Positions 1 to 13,344 are shown, numbered from the stretch's first letter. The stretch: DNA of 64,000 bases from Deroplatys truncata (GCA_030765065.1 CM060990.1:8304001-8368000); one strand, 5' to 3'. Notes: generated from the sequence alone by a model not told the origin. Made by a program: numbers and translations.

Positions 1-3000
1 GAGACGGATAATATTTGCAACGCACCCTATGATAAGGCAAGTACTCATTATCATTGGAACTATGAGGACGTGAAACGGATGCGCGGATATTATAACCGTT
101 TCGGCGGTGGCCACACTGTGAAAGAAAAGCACTGCATATTGATTTATTTTAAAAAGAACCTTTATGTTACACTTTACGCCTGTGTAGTGCCATTATGTCG
201 TATTGGATATTCAATTAACTATATGTGTGTTTGAGACGGATATTGTGCCTTCTGTTGTTACGCATTAACATACGTTAGGATTTGTGGAAGCTTTTTCTTC
301 TATTTCAGTGCATTAAGGTAGCGACACGCATTAGAAGTGTTTGAGCTTGGAGAAAGGAAAAAGACAAGAACGCCTTTACTTTAGTTTGCTAATACATAAA
401 CCTTAAAATTGTACTTGCGACCTGTGCATGCTCGGCTACTTCTCGATCTGATTATTTATAACACAAAGAGGGGTCACATGAGTTTCTACAGGCAACAGAT
501 AAATGAAAACTCAGTACATTCTCCTGGCTCCTTAAGGGGATATAGGCGAAAATTTCAAATTTTTATGAAAAATTCAATAAATTGTTTTTTTGTCAAAAAC
601 AAGTGTAACAACCTTATTTTTTATATTCTGGAATTTCAAGGCCATAAGGTACTTGGAAACTTAAAAACTTCTGCCATTTTAAAAGAATGTTCTATTCGAA
701 TTAGCTGCAAAGTAGACTTAAAATGACGTCCTCCACAGCTCTGTTCTTGAAGCAGTTTGCTGAATTCAAAATCTATCTCCTCCTACAGATTGCACGCAAT
801 CAACTTGTTAAGTTTACGGATGTTCTAAAAAAGGTAGTTAGTGAAACTAAGTGTCGATTTTTTTATATTTTATGTAGTTGATTAACAAAAATTAAAATAT
901 TCGATAAGTTATAAAAATTGTGACAATTTTAAAGTTTAATTCATTTATTACCTTTCTATTTATCTTAGGAGCTAGATATTAAGCATCCGAATAATTTAAG
1001 TTAAGGGTACTGTAGGATGTTTTATAAATATTGTGCTCAAAATTTAAAGCAGATACGTTTTGAAATTCAACATGCTTTTTTAAAAAAGTTTAAAAAATTT
1101 TAAATCCCAGAAAGTTGAAAACTTAGTTGCTTTATACAGCTGCTACGGAAACTTTTTGTACCAAAAATCAAGCTTCTAGCTCAAATACTACATAAAATAG
1201 AAATTTCACACACTTCTTTCGATAAGATAAACTTTCAGAATGAAATATATTTCCTGGCAACTTTTGTACCTTGATTAAAATGCCCAAATAGCCTCCTGGT
1301 GAAAATAATAGTAAACATCCCGGGAAATAAACTGTAGATGTGTGTAATAATACTGACTGGAGCCACACTTATTAATCAAGCAGCTAATATTCCTACCCAG
1401 TCCATGAAAACTGATTTTCAATGGAGTACCTGAGACTAGGAGCATGTGTCACAGCATCAAGCTTCGTTCCTCTCACGTTTATCGTTATTTGGTGAAACTT
1501 TTTGCAATGGAGTTAATGAGCCCACAAATTTTACATGAACCTAACATCTCAATGTTTTAAAAGCCACTTATCCGCAATCTCAAAGTTAAAACCGTTATTA
1601 TTTGCAAATTGCTATTTTATACTTTCCTTTGTGATATTACTTTTGCAGATGAATGTCTTTAAATTTACGTCTGACAGAGTTATTATTGAAATAACCAGGC
1701 GCTTGATCAGACATATAATAAATAAAACAAATTAAAATGATGTACCCATTTTGTTACAGTAAAGGAATTAGAAGCTACTTTTCATTTCTCTGGCGTGTTT
1801 ATGACAGACCTCTCCACAAGTCCTGGTTATTCTGGAACCGAAACATGTGTTCATATCTTTGTTACAATTCATATTATGATTAACCTATAAATATTAAAAT
1901 GTCCTGAGATAGGGGATTTTAAGGGGGTTGTTAATTCAATTATCTATGTGATTATACTGCTTTCGAGTTTGAAGTCTCTTTGTGAAATAATGGATGAATA
2001 AATAAGTTTGCACTCACCTTGTTTGTGAAGCACAAAGATTTTAAGATGAACCCTTCGTTTTGTTAAATACTGTAACTAAAGGATTATCTTTTGACTGACT
2101 CATGCATGATAAACACAACTTAACCTATGGTTAAGAGACAGTCATATGCTCCTATTTGAAGACTAAACAACTTGTCCCATGTATACGTAATGCCATAAAA
2201 ACAAAGGAAAAAAGCAGCTCTCCGTTAAAACCCAGAATAAGCCTTGGTCAATAATTATATATGCCTAATACCAGGAAACCCATCTGCCATGAACTCGTGC
2301 CCTCTCATTAGTGACCAGCTGTTGAATAGGGAACAGCGACCAGCATTGCCTTAATTAATCCAACAGTGCTCCTCTTCGGCGTAGCCTCAACATATAGGTG
2401 TATACAGTTCACGTAACCCAGCCTTGTTATTCTACATAATATGTGGACAGGAGTTACGTCTTTAGGAATTAGGGGGAATATCCTTACTAAAAGTGTATAA
2501 ATTATATGCTAAACATATGGGTATGGCTTAGTAACAAATGTAATGCTGAAAGCCTTCAACATACTTATTTCTTTTTTCCTGGGAATAAAAGCGATTGCGC
2601 GGGTTCCTCTTAATATACAGATCGGTCGTCTTATGGCCCGTCCCTATCGCGAGTATGCTGACTGCTCCATTCAAAAACTGCCGCGTTACATGCTCATGAG
2701 TATTAACCTTGTTATAAGCGGTGTCCGTCTGTCATTCAGACATTGCTGGTATTCCTCGTTATCACGAGCTTACAATTTATCAACAATGGTCGCTCTGTAG
2801 GAATTAAATTTTAAAAGATTAAGAACTATATGTACAGAGGCTTTTGAATCACTCGCTTGCTGCGCAACACGTCTTAGACACTTCTTTGTAAGGTGTTCAA
2901 GTAGTTAAGCGACATCTGCAACTGGAATACGGGAAATTGTCTGCACACCTGTCTGTATGATTCGCTTTTTGCGTATGTATCGCAATAATAATTGTTTGTT

Positions 3001-6000
3001 CGAGCGTGCTTTATTATGTAGGCATTTCAGTGGACTAATAAAAAGACAAGAATAGCAACAATAATGAGAATGTTTGGATAAGGTTTCTCTTTTGAGATGC
3101 AAAGAAAGGAGATTACTCTTGCAACATATGCTGCGTACACTTGAGATGTCTCGACAAGGAACTGACGTTGCAAATATTTCTATGTTGTGTCTGTACTAGG
3201 TTAAAAAGCATTACATATGGTGGACGTTGAGGCCGCATTAATGTGACCGCAGCTTATTACTGCCGAAATGTGAAGATGCCAGCAAATGACAGAGTGGAGG
3301 AGGAAATGCTACATAACCGTGTCGTTCTGCAAAGAAAGGAGCAATCATTCCAGTATGGAGACACGATCTCCAAGCCAGCTACAACCAGGAAATATAGCAA
3401 GATTAATAGCCTGTGAACGGGGTTTCTTAATTAATGGCGCGCTTCAGTAAAGGCTACTAGATAGTCTAAGCATTTGCTCTCATCAGCTATACAAAGAAAC
3501 CATCACAGGAATTGTCGTTAATTAAGCATTTCGAAGCATTTACGAGTTTGAATATTCCAATTATATCACTTATTCCCATCAACAACTTCACTGAAGCTAT
3601 CATCCCTGTTCACACCCATGCCTGGAGCAACGAAGCTACTACCATAGCTAATAAACGTCCTTGCTCAACAGTAAATAACACTGTCACTGAGCAGTCAAGT
3701 AGCAGGGCTTAAACGAGCCCGGAGTGTCCTCGAGACGAACGCCGCGTCGAGCACGAGAATTTCCAACCGTCCAGCAGGTGTGCCACAAGTAACGGTAGGC
3801 AACCTGCAACAACCAACTACCCCGAACCACCATTCCAATAGAGGTGCCTCAAACATAGCGCCCAAACATTTATATGTGGTGTTATTCGTCTGTGTTAAAT
3901 AGCGCACATTATACATAATGCAAAGCTGGTTACGAACGGGGACATTGAAAACAAAGGGAACATGTTCATGTCACAGTTTTTAGGTGGTGTAAATAGGCAG
4001 TAATTTTGAGCGAATCAGGCTTTAATACCATTTGAGTATTGTTTACTGACATTTTTCAAAACATTACTCTGGAAAATAAAGAGTTATTTGGAAGTTGCAT
4101 TTATTTGTTGTAGCGGTGAAGGTGAAGCAAGGCATTGTGCGGTGCCTTTGTTAGAGTACGACGTAATTTTTTGTGGGGGTGCAAATGGTGGACATTCTGA
4201 ACAGAATCTGTGAAGTGGGTGAATCATTTGCTTTATTATGTATTCTTTTGCTGCCCATGTTAAAAGGACCACTTAGAACGGCCTAACGATGTAGGGTCCA
4301 TTTGTTTTGTGTTAACATCTCAGAAGGATAGTTTGGTTGATTTCATTACAGCAGTATCTATTGCAAAAGATATTTAGTTTTAATGTTGAACGAACTGATA
4401 AACATAGTCGTAGATTGTGAGTTTAGGTTACAAAACGCTCATTGGAAGATTCAGATGGAATTATTAGGAGGTAGCAGAAGCGAAATATTTATTTGTTTAA
4501 GGTCATTAGACACACGCTACTCTGAAGGCAAAAGTGAAACCACTTTATATGGTGTCCTACAATTGGTTTTGAAACTGAAAGCGACACTTTTGCTACCTTG
4601 GTTCAGCAACCCTTGCAACGTTGTAAGCAGTCTGTTTTATGTCCTCGGGAAACCTAAAATATCGCAGCAGGAAATAGTCAAAATGTCTTCCAAATAATGA
4701 GGTCTGTAACTGTTTTAAATTAATGTAATAAATTCTCTTTGACCCGGTATAGTTTAAAGAATGTTTTATAAAGAATCGTCAAAAGACGTTTATTTAATAT
4801 AACTGTTAATCAATGAGATTCTGTGGCTAGATAATTCTATCTGAAAAAAGTTAAAAGGTTAGTTTCTAATTGTTCTCATGTTATCAGATTGTACAAATGC
4901 TTCAGCTCTCTGTATCTGAGGTCTATTCCATAGCCCTGCTGAAAGTGAACTTGCCCCTCTTGAGATTATAGAAGCACCTAAAATACACCTTAATTTTATC
5001 ACACAAAAATTGCCACCTTCTTTAAATTACTAGGGGAAGATGAGAAGGGTCTCACGCTATATAGTTAAGTGTAGTCATTCTATAGAGAAGCCTGTAGCTC
5101 ATATAATCAAAGTAGGGGTTTGCAGGTGATAAAGAAGTGCTTTTATGATGCAAACCACTTGAATTGTAATTTTCTTCTTATTTCTTCTACTATCCCTTCG
5201 TTTTAAAATGCATGCCTTCCTTCTCCTTGTTCTTAGAATATGCTACTTGGCTTTCTAACATTTTCATGCGATACGGCCCCAGGTATGCCAGGATATACTT
5301 CTCACTAGCTTTGTGAGTGGATTTTCATCACAGAACCCGTGGATGAATTGTATAGATTCGGAACCACCACTGTGTGAGGTTGGCATTCAGTCATAAAACG
5401 TGCTTTCCCTGAAGTTATACGGTGTTTAGTTGAAGCAGTAACGGTGTGACATGATCACAGCAATTCACAAGTGTGCACATCCGGAATGATGTGTTTATGA
5501 AGACAGATATCCATGTACTGGCTGAAAACTGTACATATGACAACGGACTTCCCAATATCCCAAAAGCACTTAGCACTTTGATATCAGGTACGTTCATGAC
5601 TTCTTTAAGGAAAACGAATGAGAGAAAAGTTGTTTGGGCGACAAATAGAAGGCTATCTAGGAACCGTGCCGATAAAACAGGAATTTATCCAATTCTGCAG
5701 TGCGAATAACCGCCTATTATACAAGATACATAAGTGTCTGATACATCTTCCTGTATGAAGAAAACAAATCGTGCATTATCAAAGGAATACATCTTCATTA
5801 GTAGTTTTTCCCAAATCATGATAGCGTACACAGGTTGTAGCACATTTAGCACTTAGAGTAGAATAATATTATAAACGAAATTTCAAATTTATCACGATAA
5901 GTGCATTTACATTCGAAAAATGAGCCTAGGGGGGTACGATTTCATTTCAACGAACACTCTCAGATCAAGACTTAGAGTATTCAATCTAGAAATGGCAGCA

Positions 6001-6770
6001 TTAGCGGTGTGAATACTAAACTGAGGAATGGATCATAAAGTGAATCTTAATTTGCACGTGTATCACCAAACATTCCATAATTAATGAATTAATTTTGTTT
6101 CTATAACTGCAAGTGTGGGAAGTGAAATTACTCTCAGCATGATATCTCTGACTTTTTCAGTATTGTTTGCATTAAGACAAGGTCAGACTACACCGGCTCC
6201 AGCAGGTTGCAAATGTCTTAGAGCTTCACAATATACCAAGACAAGAAAATGTGTTTCTCCTACCCTAATCCTCCCGTGACGATGTTTGCGATTAGCACTG
6301 AAAGAAAAGTTAATATTTGAACGTCGCCGAATTTCACTTCACTAACTACACTAATTTCTATCCACTAGTGCTCAGAGAAAGTTTACTGCTCAAGTAAACC
6401 ACATCCTTATTAGAAACAATGCAGGTTGCACTGCGATACAGGAAACGCCTCCTCCAACCTGGCTGCTAACGATCGTAGTTGAATCCTCTGACGAACCAAC
6501 ATAACTACTGCGGCAGTTTCTCCAAGTTTAGTTTTAAGTGATAGTCGTTTCTTCGAGGTGATTTTAAGTGACTGCACTTTGAAGAAGTCTGATATTCATT
6601 GATTACTCATGTAATCAATATTACGTGCGGCTAATGAAACACAAGATGTTTACGTCCTTTACTGATGCTCAGCTAAATATCTTCTCGACGGCTTTCACCA
6701 TTGTTCCACGGCAACAGTCCCGCAACCCTCACAATATAGAAATGACATCCTCTTATACTGACGAACAGTA
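1..6770. other. AT-rich DNA without recognisable genes
   Basis: I see no protein family, tRNA-like head, long tandem array or terminal inverted repeat here. The longest open frames are about 105 codons (409-726 plus and 4383-4697 plus); neither resembles a family I know, and frames of this length are expected by chance in DNA this long. A short, more GC-rich patch lies near 3710-3840 without an identifiable feature. Confidence 0.6.
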
Positions 6771-6774
6771 TCAC

Positions 6775-7245
6775 ATTCTGGCTCCGCGGTAACGTCTGAA
6801 GCTCGCATTCGGGAGCCTCGGGTTCGATTCCCGTCAATCGCCCACTATGACCTTAGGGTTTTGTGGTTTACACTGTTCGATAAGCTAACGCTGCGGTGCC
6901 TTTTCATCTACAACGATTTACTTTCCATAATTTTCTTCTAATCTTTCAGATGTGCTCCTGGGTTTCGTGGCGTAAGGTGGCGTCGGACAGATGGGGCGAA
7001 TACTCGCTCAAAGGAAACAGTTTGAGGGCTGCTTGGTTGACGAATCGCTCATCGTCCTCTGTGGACAGGTAGTGGGATGGCTCTTCGAGCCAGGAATTGT
7101 TAAGGACTTCCGCACGTCTCTCTGGCATGTCTGTCTGTGGCTTATAGCCTCTTGTGGCTCCTTGGCTTCAACCCTTTCTCCTGGGGTTGGTAGTCGCAAT
7201 GGATCTCCCTTAGGTCACAGTGCGCGAGATGTCCCTCTTCGTTCT
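6775..7245 (+). repeat. tRNA-derived SINE, family A, copy 1
   Basis: A tRNA-like head runs from about 6780 to 6845, with a box-B-like GGTTCGATTCC near 6830. A non-tRNA body follows, including the segment around 6945-7210. The whole body aligns by eye with the copy at 8195-8655, for example the shared stretches reading roughly cagatggggcg, ttcgagcc and gtggctcctt. The open frames inside (6991-7389 plus and 7008-7199 minus) are products of this repeat, not genes. No clear target-site duplication was found, so both ends are approximate. Confidence 0.75.
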
Positions 7246-7249
7246 ATAC

Positions 7250-8190
7250 CCTATAATTTCAGATACGCCGCAAATATATTAAAGATGTCTACTGTTATTT
7301 GTGGCTGCATCACTCTCTACTGCTGTGTTCTGAACTCAGCTTTGTGGCACAGAGAAGATGGTTCCACATTTTATGATTCAACCGTTTAATGTGTAAACTA
7401 TGTATAGACTTAGTTATAGATAGCAGTGCAACACGTGGTATTACATAGCGAAAATCCTATTGACTGTTACAGGTACCACTGGGCAATGCAGAATATTATA
7501 GTGATTTAAAAATGAAACGAAGTTCTAAGCAGTGCGATACCATTTTAATTATATTTATTTTCTTCGTTCAGCCCACAGCCAGATCAAATATTACTATGTA
7601 GCTATGCCGTTGACTCAACTTCGGTTTGCTGTGCTTCCCGTAACATTGCTTCATTAAATTGTGCGCTTTCATGCAGATTGTAACTTTGTCCAGTTTTTCA
7701 CTGTCACTCCACTAATGCGATCTAGTTCAATTTTCTCTATTACTTCACTTTTCTGCGCGAAGCAGACTCCTCTTCCTCCTCTGGGGAATCGAACACAAGA
7801 CGCCTCTAATCTCTCGCACGGCACAACTGTCGTCACAAACTCCCTTGTAGAACGCACTTGATGCGACAGCGCCTGTTACGTGATAATTGAGCCCCATAGC
7901 TGCGTCACAATATAAATACAACATTCTTCCATTATTATACGACCATGATTAAAGCATCGCTGCTGGCATCATTATTACAATATATCTATATGAGGTTTTG
8001 CATCTTTTCCAGAATGCATGAACAAGCAGGGATAAAGAGAATCTTAAAGGAGTCTGATAGGGAACTGTGTTCGTAATGCTAAGCTTTTGCATATTCTGTA
8101 CGGCTGCTAAAGACGCCATGTTGTCATTAGGAGCTTCATCGTGATTAAAATAATTTGCGTTTATCTTTGTTTCAATTATATTGTTATTGT
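7250..8190. other. spacer between two SINE copies, nothing recognised
   Basis: AT-rich sequence with short open frames on both strands at 7660-7860 that overlap each other and match nothing known to me. A weak tRNA-like, box-B-type motif (GGGAATCGAACAC, near 7780, reading as a minus-strand head) may mark another very old SINE fragment, but the body is not recognisable. Confidence 0.45.
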
Positions 8191-8194
8191 TATT

Positions 8195-8655
8195 TATACC
8201 GAACGAGATGCGGTAACAAGTACGGCTCGCATTCGGGTGGACCCGGGTTCCATTCCCGTCGACTTCCCTCTCTGATCTTGAGTTTTCGTAGTATTTCCCG
8301 GTCGGAGGGTGTATCCTGGGTGGTTTCTCATCTACCATGATTTCCTATACATCATATTCCCTTCATTCCATTTCTTTCGCATCTTTCAGATGTGCTTCTA
8401 TGTTTCGTGATGTATGTGGGACCGAACAGATGGGGCGGACGTTTGCTCCCCGTGGACACTTGGTCGACCGATCAATTATCGTCCTCTCTAGACAGCTCCA
8501 TTATTGTGACGAATCTTCGAGCCTGGAACTGCTAGGGACTCCCGCGCGTCTCTGCGGCGTGTAGCCTTGTGTGGTTCCTTCAGTTCATCCCTTTTTTCCG
8601 GGTGTCAGCCACAATAGATGTGTGCGCCAGGTATCCCCTATCTATTATTACCGTC
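8195..8655 (+). repeat. tRNA-derived SINE, family A, copy 2
   Basis: The head contains GCTCGCATTCGGGTGG and a diverged box B (GGGTTCCATTCCCG near 8245). The body is colinear with copy 1 at 6775-7245 through the ends of both, including the region that reads as GATGGGGCGGACG near 8430 and the cgagcctggaac stretch near 8518. Divergence between the two copies is substantial, so these are old, independent insertions rather than a recent duplication. Ends are approximate because no target-site duplication is visible. Confidence 0.75.
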
Positions 8656-8659
8656 GCGA

Positions 8660-9850
8660 TTCAACTCTCACTTCTCTCTTCATATCTAAACCCGTCCCTA
8701 ACAGGATGACCTGTTGCCACTTTCGCTATGCTCTCAGAGAAAGCAAAGAACCACCTTTCTAAGAGGTACGAGCAAAAATGTTGCAACTGCACACGAAGAT
8801 AATGTGTAACTGTTGGTCTCGGGGAACAAATACATTGAGGAAGGTCAAGTCTGGACAATCAGCTATGTGAACAAAGCATGCTGCATGTTAACCTAACAGG
8901 TGAGGACGAGAAAGGAACGATTCTAAAACAAACAAGCTGTAACTCCGCAAACTTGCTATAGTTTGCTATGATGTGTGATGGTTCAAACAAGCACTGTAAC
9001 TGTCTTTGGGATTGGCAGTAGCATAAATTAAACGCATATTTTAATTTTAGTCTGAAAAAATTCAGAATCCCGTGCTTCTTAGCACAATGGCACATTTTCT
9101 TTCAATTTTACCTTTTCTTTTTTCTACTTCATTTGATTTCATTAAGCGATTAAAGTATTGCTCCAACCGGTCACGATTGGACTACCATTGTCACGTGCTA
9201 TGTAAGCTGTTTCGTCCGTAGGTTACTTCGGATAGAATTAATGTCCAGTTTTCTTTATAAATGGCAAAAATAATCCTAACTGACCTTCCATCAGCAGTTC
9301 AATACCATGATTGTAAGCGTTAATAGCTGTACTGTATCAGTAAAGCAATGGGAAAAGTAGTATCGTCAATGACACGTACGGAAATTAAATAAAAGGCAAC
9401 TCAAGTTAAAATAACTTAGGAAATTTAACACATCCTATAGGATTCCTACTCTGTCTAGTATCCAGTCCGAGTCTGCAGAAGATTAAATTAAAACAGTTTA
9501 TTCATGCAAACTTGAAATCCAACGAAATCTGTTGCTGTGCCAGAAAATGGGATAGGCTGTTCATTAAATGGCACTTATTAACCCTAACAGTTATGTAAAA
9601 CATTAAGCAGCGAAAAGGCTACATTTTAACGTGTATTGCTTTATTTTGTGTGTTCATTGTTATCTACATTTCACCTTAATCATAAAACAATTCCTCAGTA
9701 AATGTCATTGTTGCCCTTGTCGGGTAATTTGGATAGTTTGATTTGAGTGCTAAATTTCCAAGTTTTGTCTTATGGGAACAGAAAAATTGTACCCTATTTA
9801 TGCATAAGATAACATTTTAGATAACTTTACTCTATTTTAATTACCCCGCT
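8660..9850. other. AT-rich spacer, nothing recognised
   Basis: Short overlapping open frames only (at most about 78 codons). No repeat, tRNA-like or transposase signal was found. Confidence 0.5.
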
Positions 9851-9861
9851 TTACTTTAAAG

Positions 9862-10156
9862 TGTCGTACTCCGTAGTCTAGGGTTACCATGCTAGCCTCT
9901 AGTTCCCAAGGCCGCGGGTTGAAACCCAGTGTAGACCAATGGATTTTTTCGAGCGTAAGAATCCTTAGCATGGCTTCCTTTGGCAGGGAGGTAAAGCCGG
10001 TGGTCCCATGGCGCAGATTTGCGGCACGCAACAGAACCTCAAGCCTGATAAAGAGGTCTCTGAGCAAAATTTACGGTCTTTCACGCCCGATATAGAATGG
10101 GACCCTAGAAGGCACAGCAGTTAAAGAGTGTCTACAAATAAAAGCTAAATTAATTC
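9862..10156 (+). repeat. tRNA-derived SINE, family B, copy 1, with TSD
   Basis: The head has TCCGTAGTCTAGGGTTACC and a box-B-like GGGTTGAAACCC (about 9917). The body contains ccttagcatggcttcctttg and ggtctttcacgcccgatat, and the 3' end reads agagtgtctacaaataaaa. The same order of motifs occurs in minus orientation at 36797-37092 and 40394-40664. Imperfect direct repeats TACTTTAAAG (9852-9861) and TACCTTAAAG (10157-10166) flank it and are read as the target-site duplication, giving a full-length insert of about 295 bp. Confidence 0.85.
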
Positions 10157-10217
10157 TACCTTAAAGCAGAAAAATGCGTTACAGCAGGAGTAGACAAAAT
10201 CGTAGCTCTGTCTCTCG

Positions 10218-10868
10218 GTAGAACCGAGGCAGATGCTCCGAGTAACGTGTGAGGCTTGACCTCCATCGGAAAGCCATTCTGACCATTGTTTTTGTGGTTT
10301 CCCCGGTTCGGTAGGCGAATGATGGAGTGGTTCCCTTGCTACCATGAATTTCATGTCCGTCATTTATTGTCCCCATCGGTACATTTCATTTATTTCAGGG
10401 TTAAGGATCAGGCGACGGCAATTGATCTGTTGTAGGACGGTGGAGTTTACCCTTTGGAAAATATTTCTCCCTGGCGTTTGATGAACCTGCTGGGGCCCCC
10501 TTCCTGGTAGCTGTCTCAATTGCTACGGAACCCCCGGGGGCACGATGATTAAACAGTGCTGGCCAGCATCAGTATGGGCTCTATATGGAATCCTTAGAGA
10601 TCCCATTCTTTCCACCGCACCTCGACGTCCGGATCTAGTTGCCCTTCGAGTCTTCCCCAAATTCCTTCCTGCTAAGGGTCACTTTGAAAGCAAAAAGGGC
10701 CCAGCGTGTCCTACTTTCGGTGCCGTGCTCCTGAAACTACAGGCCATTCCGTCTGTCTCATACTCCTCCTGGTAGACCTCAACCATTCGGGTCTAGCGTG
10801 TATCTGACGTCAGAAATCAGTGAGCTGGCTGCACGCTTCTCAGTTCCACTACAGCGAGTATTTCACTA
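10218..10868 (+). repeat. long family A element with a single internal VNTR unit
   Basis: A tRNA-like head (around 10218-10290) is followed by the family A body (TTTCAGGGTTAAGG near 10396; tttctccctggcgtttg near 10466). Next comes one copy of the segment that is tandemly expanded at 25430-27625: GTCCGGATCTAGTTGCCCTT near 10628 and TTCCTTCCTGCTAAGG near 10662. A 3' part follows, starting gaaagcaaaaagggccca (about 10686). Its last ~100 bases, including tgagctggctgcacgcttct near 10821, recur at 13800-13958. Colinearity with the minus-strand copy at 25320-28012 defines the family. Its open frames (10545-10775, 10798-11007) are not considered coding. Confidence 0.75.
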
Positions 10869-11239
10869 TACATTGTCACTTTCTGTTCTGTCCTTGTCTA
10901 CCACGGGGGTGAGGAAAGCCGATTATACGACGGTCTCCTCACACCCTGGTTTTCTTGCCAAAATAGTTGCCCGCGAAAGTAACGGTGGTGGTTTGCGACT
11001 GTGCTAGAAGAAGTGAATTCTGATTTTGGTAAGAGTATAAGTATAAATTAGCAGTGTTATCAAGAAATTTACGAAATGCTTTTAGATTTTGTGAATGTTG
11101 CGTTTGTTGTTTTGATTGTGTTAGTAATATTTATTGCCAGTGTTGGAAAGAAAGGAAAGCTTATAAATCAGATGACAGTGAAGTGATAGTTAATGTCCAT
11201 TGGTGCTTTAGCGATGAATATTAAGTCTTAAAATGCACA

Positions 11240-12600
11240 ACACCAACATTTTCTATGACGAGTGCAATCGAAAGAACTGCTGCAGCTTCAGGTGTATCTT
11301 CTCGCACTATTAATAGGGCTCTAAAAGAACAAAATAAATCATAAGCAAGCGATAGGCTTTTGGAAACCCTGGAGAAAAAACGTCTCAATAGAGCAGGGGT
11401 AACGAAAACGCCTTGCTTCTACGAGTCATCAAATATGCAACACACACTACAGCATTCAGCAGGCTGTGAAAAATAAATGGATAGCCAGCCAAGGAAATAG
11501 CGGCGCCTGCGACTCACAGTGTCTCGCGAGTCCCATTTTCGCCACCCCTGCAATAGAGTATCCAAATAGACAGTGATCGAACCTTTTTTGCAGCGGCGAT
11601 TAGAAGAGTGATTTATTCATTGTATAGGACAGATTTTATACCTAGTTTAGAAGATATAAATAAGTCATTATAAGAAAACCTGTTCGATGGAAGCATAAGT
11701 ACTCTAAGAAACCTTTTGAGGAAAATAAACTTCAGGCCTGTAAAAAACGCAAAGGGAGAAAATTCTTAATGGAGAGACCCGACGGTATAAATTTTCACGG
11801 ACAATGAAACAATTGAGATCCACAAGTGCACCAATTATTTACCTGGATGAAACTTGGATTAATGTTAACCACATAAAACTAAAGTTTGGATATGCGAGGG
11901 AGACGAACTAAATTTCCCTCTTCGAACTCCCATAGGAAAAGGCCAACACTTTATAACTTTACATACAGAATGTTCAGCAGATTACATTCCCAACGCCCTC
12001 CGGAGTGTTAAACCGAAATCTAGCATAGACTACCACGAAAAAATTGACATTAAACTTTTAAGGACTAGTTTGTTAACCAGTTATTGCCAAACATTCCCTC
12101 CAATAGTGTCATTGTTCTCAATGATGTTTTCTATCATACCATAGAAATAAACAAGGCTCCTACTTCGGGATGCCTTAAATCAGAAATGGAATCCTGGCTC
12201 CGTAATAATAACATTGAATTTGATCCATGCTCTACTAAAGTTGATTTATATGAACTTATAAAGTTGAAAAAAGATCGTCTCTAACTTTATGAAATAGATC
12301 ACATAGCAGAAGAGTATGGTCATACCGCCGTAACAATCGACTTAAAAGCGATAGAGCTGATATGTGCCCAGATAAAAAACGATGTTGCAAAGCGCAATAC
12401 GTGTATATTTTTAAGATCAGTATTGTAAAGGAATTGTTTGATTGTGCAGTGCAAAAAGGGTCAATGGAAAAGTGGTAAAAAGCGTGCGAAAGTGTGCAAA
12501 AATCTGAGCAGTTTTATTGGACAAGGACGGTTTAATAGATGAGATTAGTAATGAATTTAGGAGACTCAGACAGTGAGTGCGAGGAACATTTGGAAATATC
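11240..12600 (+). pseudogene. decayed DDE transposase of the IS630/Tc1-mariner superfamily (DDE_3 type)
   Basis: Conceptual translation in shifting frames gives a familiar insect transposase order. First is an N-terminal helix-turn-helix-like stretch (GVSSRTINRALKEQN, about 11298-11336). Next are a middle part ending near KFLMERPD and the first catalytic segment YLDETWIN (about 11840). The second acidic segment is near 12117 (VLNDVFYHT), followed by TKVDLYELIKLKK. The third segment is around 12310-12400 (EYGHTAVTIDLKAIELICAQ), in place of the usual HHPDLNPIE-type motif. A tail rich in acidic residues ends near 12600. Several stops and frameshifts, plus a nested 157-bp MITE at 11394-11550, make it non-functional. 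Terminal inverted repeats were not identified. The longest surviving frame is 12084-12284. Confidence 0.85.
11394..11550. mobile_element. hAT-type MITE, 157 bp, with 8-bp TSD
   Basis: Inverted ends CAGGGGTAACGAAAACG (left) and CAGGGGTGGCGAAAATG (right end, reverse complement) bound a 157-bp insert with no coding capacity. The 8-bp sequence CAATAGAG is repeated exactly on both sides (11386-11393 and 11551-11558). Eight-base duplications and CAGGGGTGGC-type ends are characteristic of hAT transposons. It lies inside the transposase remnant at 11240-12600, so it inserted after that element. Confidence 0.9.
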
Positions 12601-13003
12601 CAATATAGAATAGGAGGAGGAATACCAATCATTGGCTCTTCTTGTTCTTTTCAAGGAATTTCTGTTCTACCCCACTAGCCGACCAATCCCAAAGGACGAC
12701 AGAGACAGCTAGAGCGGGTGAGTATTCTCTTTCTCTTTCTACAAAAACGAGTGACTACTTAAAGTACATATACTACAGAGAGAGCCAGAAAATTATGAAC
12801 CGGTTGCGCGGTGTTTTTCCTGTCAGCGCCCTCGGCGCTCGTTGCCGTCTGCCGCTATCATAGAAAGGCGAGGATGAAACCATACAACATTTTTAAAACT
12901 ATTTTTAAAGGCTTTACTTACCAACTTTATGAAAGGAGATGCTGAAATTGGACACCGTCTTGTCTATATATTTTTGACACCTCTTTACGAAACTATCCAT
13001 CAC

Positions 13004-13257
13004 TCACCGTAGTTCACGTTGAGAAATGCTGGCAATTTCCTGGCGGATATTTTGTTTTAATTCTTCCAGGGTATGTGGGTTTGTCTTGTACACTTTATGT
13101 TTTAAGTTACCCCAGAGATAGAAATCGCAGGGGGTTAGGTCGGGGGACCGAAAGGGCCACAAATCTCTGCTAATAATTCTGTCCTCAAACGCACTTTCAA
13201 TTGTTCTCATCGAAATATTGGCCGTATGAGCTGTTGAAGGGTCTTGTTGAAAAAAGT
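13004..13257 (-). pseudogene. mariner transposase C-terminal fragment, left arm
   Basis: Minus-strand translation gives FFQQDPSTAHTA, a degraded form of the second catalytic segment (usual pattern QQDGATAHTA). This is followed by SPDLTPCDFYLWGNLKHKVY, which holds the third catalytic aspartate (the D before FYLWG), and then KTNPHTLEELKQNIRQEIAS. The first catalytic aspartate and the DNA-binding domain are missing. It is the mirror partner of 13345-13552. Confidence 0.85.
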
Positions 13258-13344
13258 TAAAATCACGTTCCCTGGTTCTTAATTCTCTAAAAAAAAGGGG
13301 GGGGGCAAAATTGTATTCACGTATGTACGGGCGTCAACTGTTAC

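Noticed and set aside
409-726. 105-codon open frame near the window start
   Set aside because: No recognisable domain, composition like the surrounding AT-rich DNA, and a length expected by chance.
3700-3920. GC-richer patch with a 73-codon minus frame
   Set aside because: No motif, and no second copy in this window to show it is a repeat.
4383-4697. 104-codon open frame
   Set aside because: No family resemblance, no splice or promoter context; kept only as unannotated sequence.
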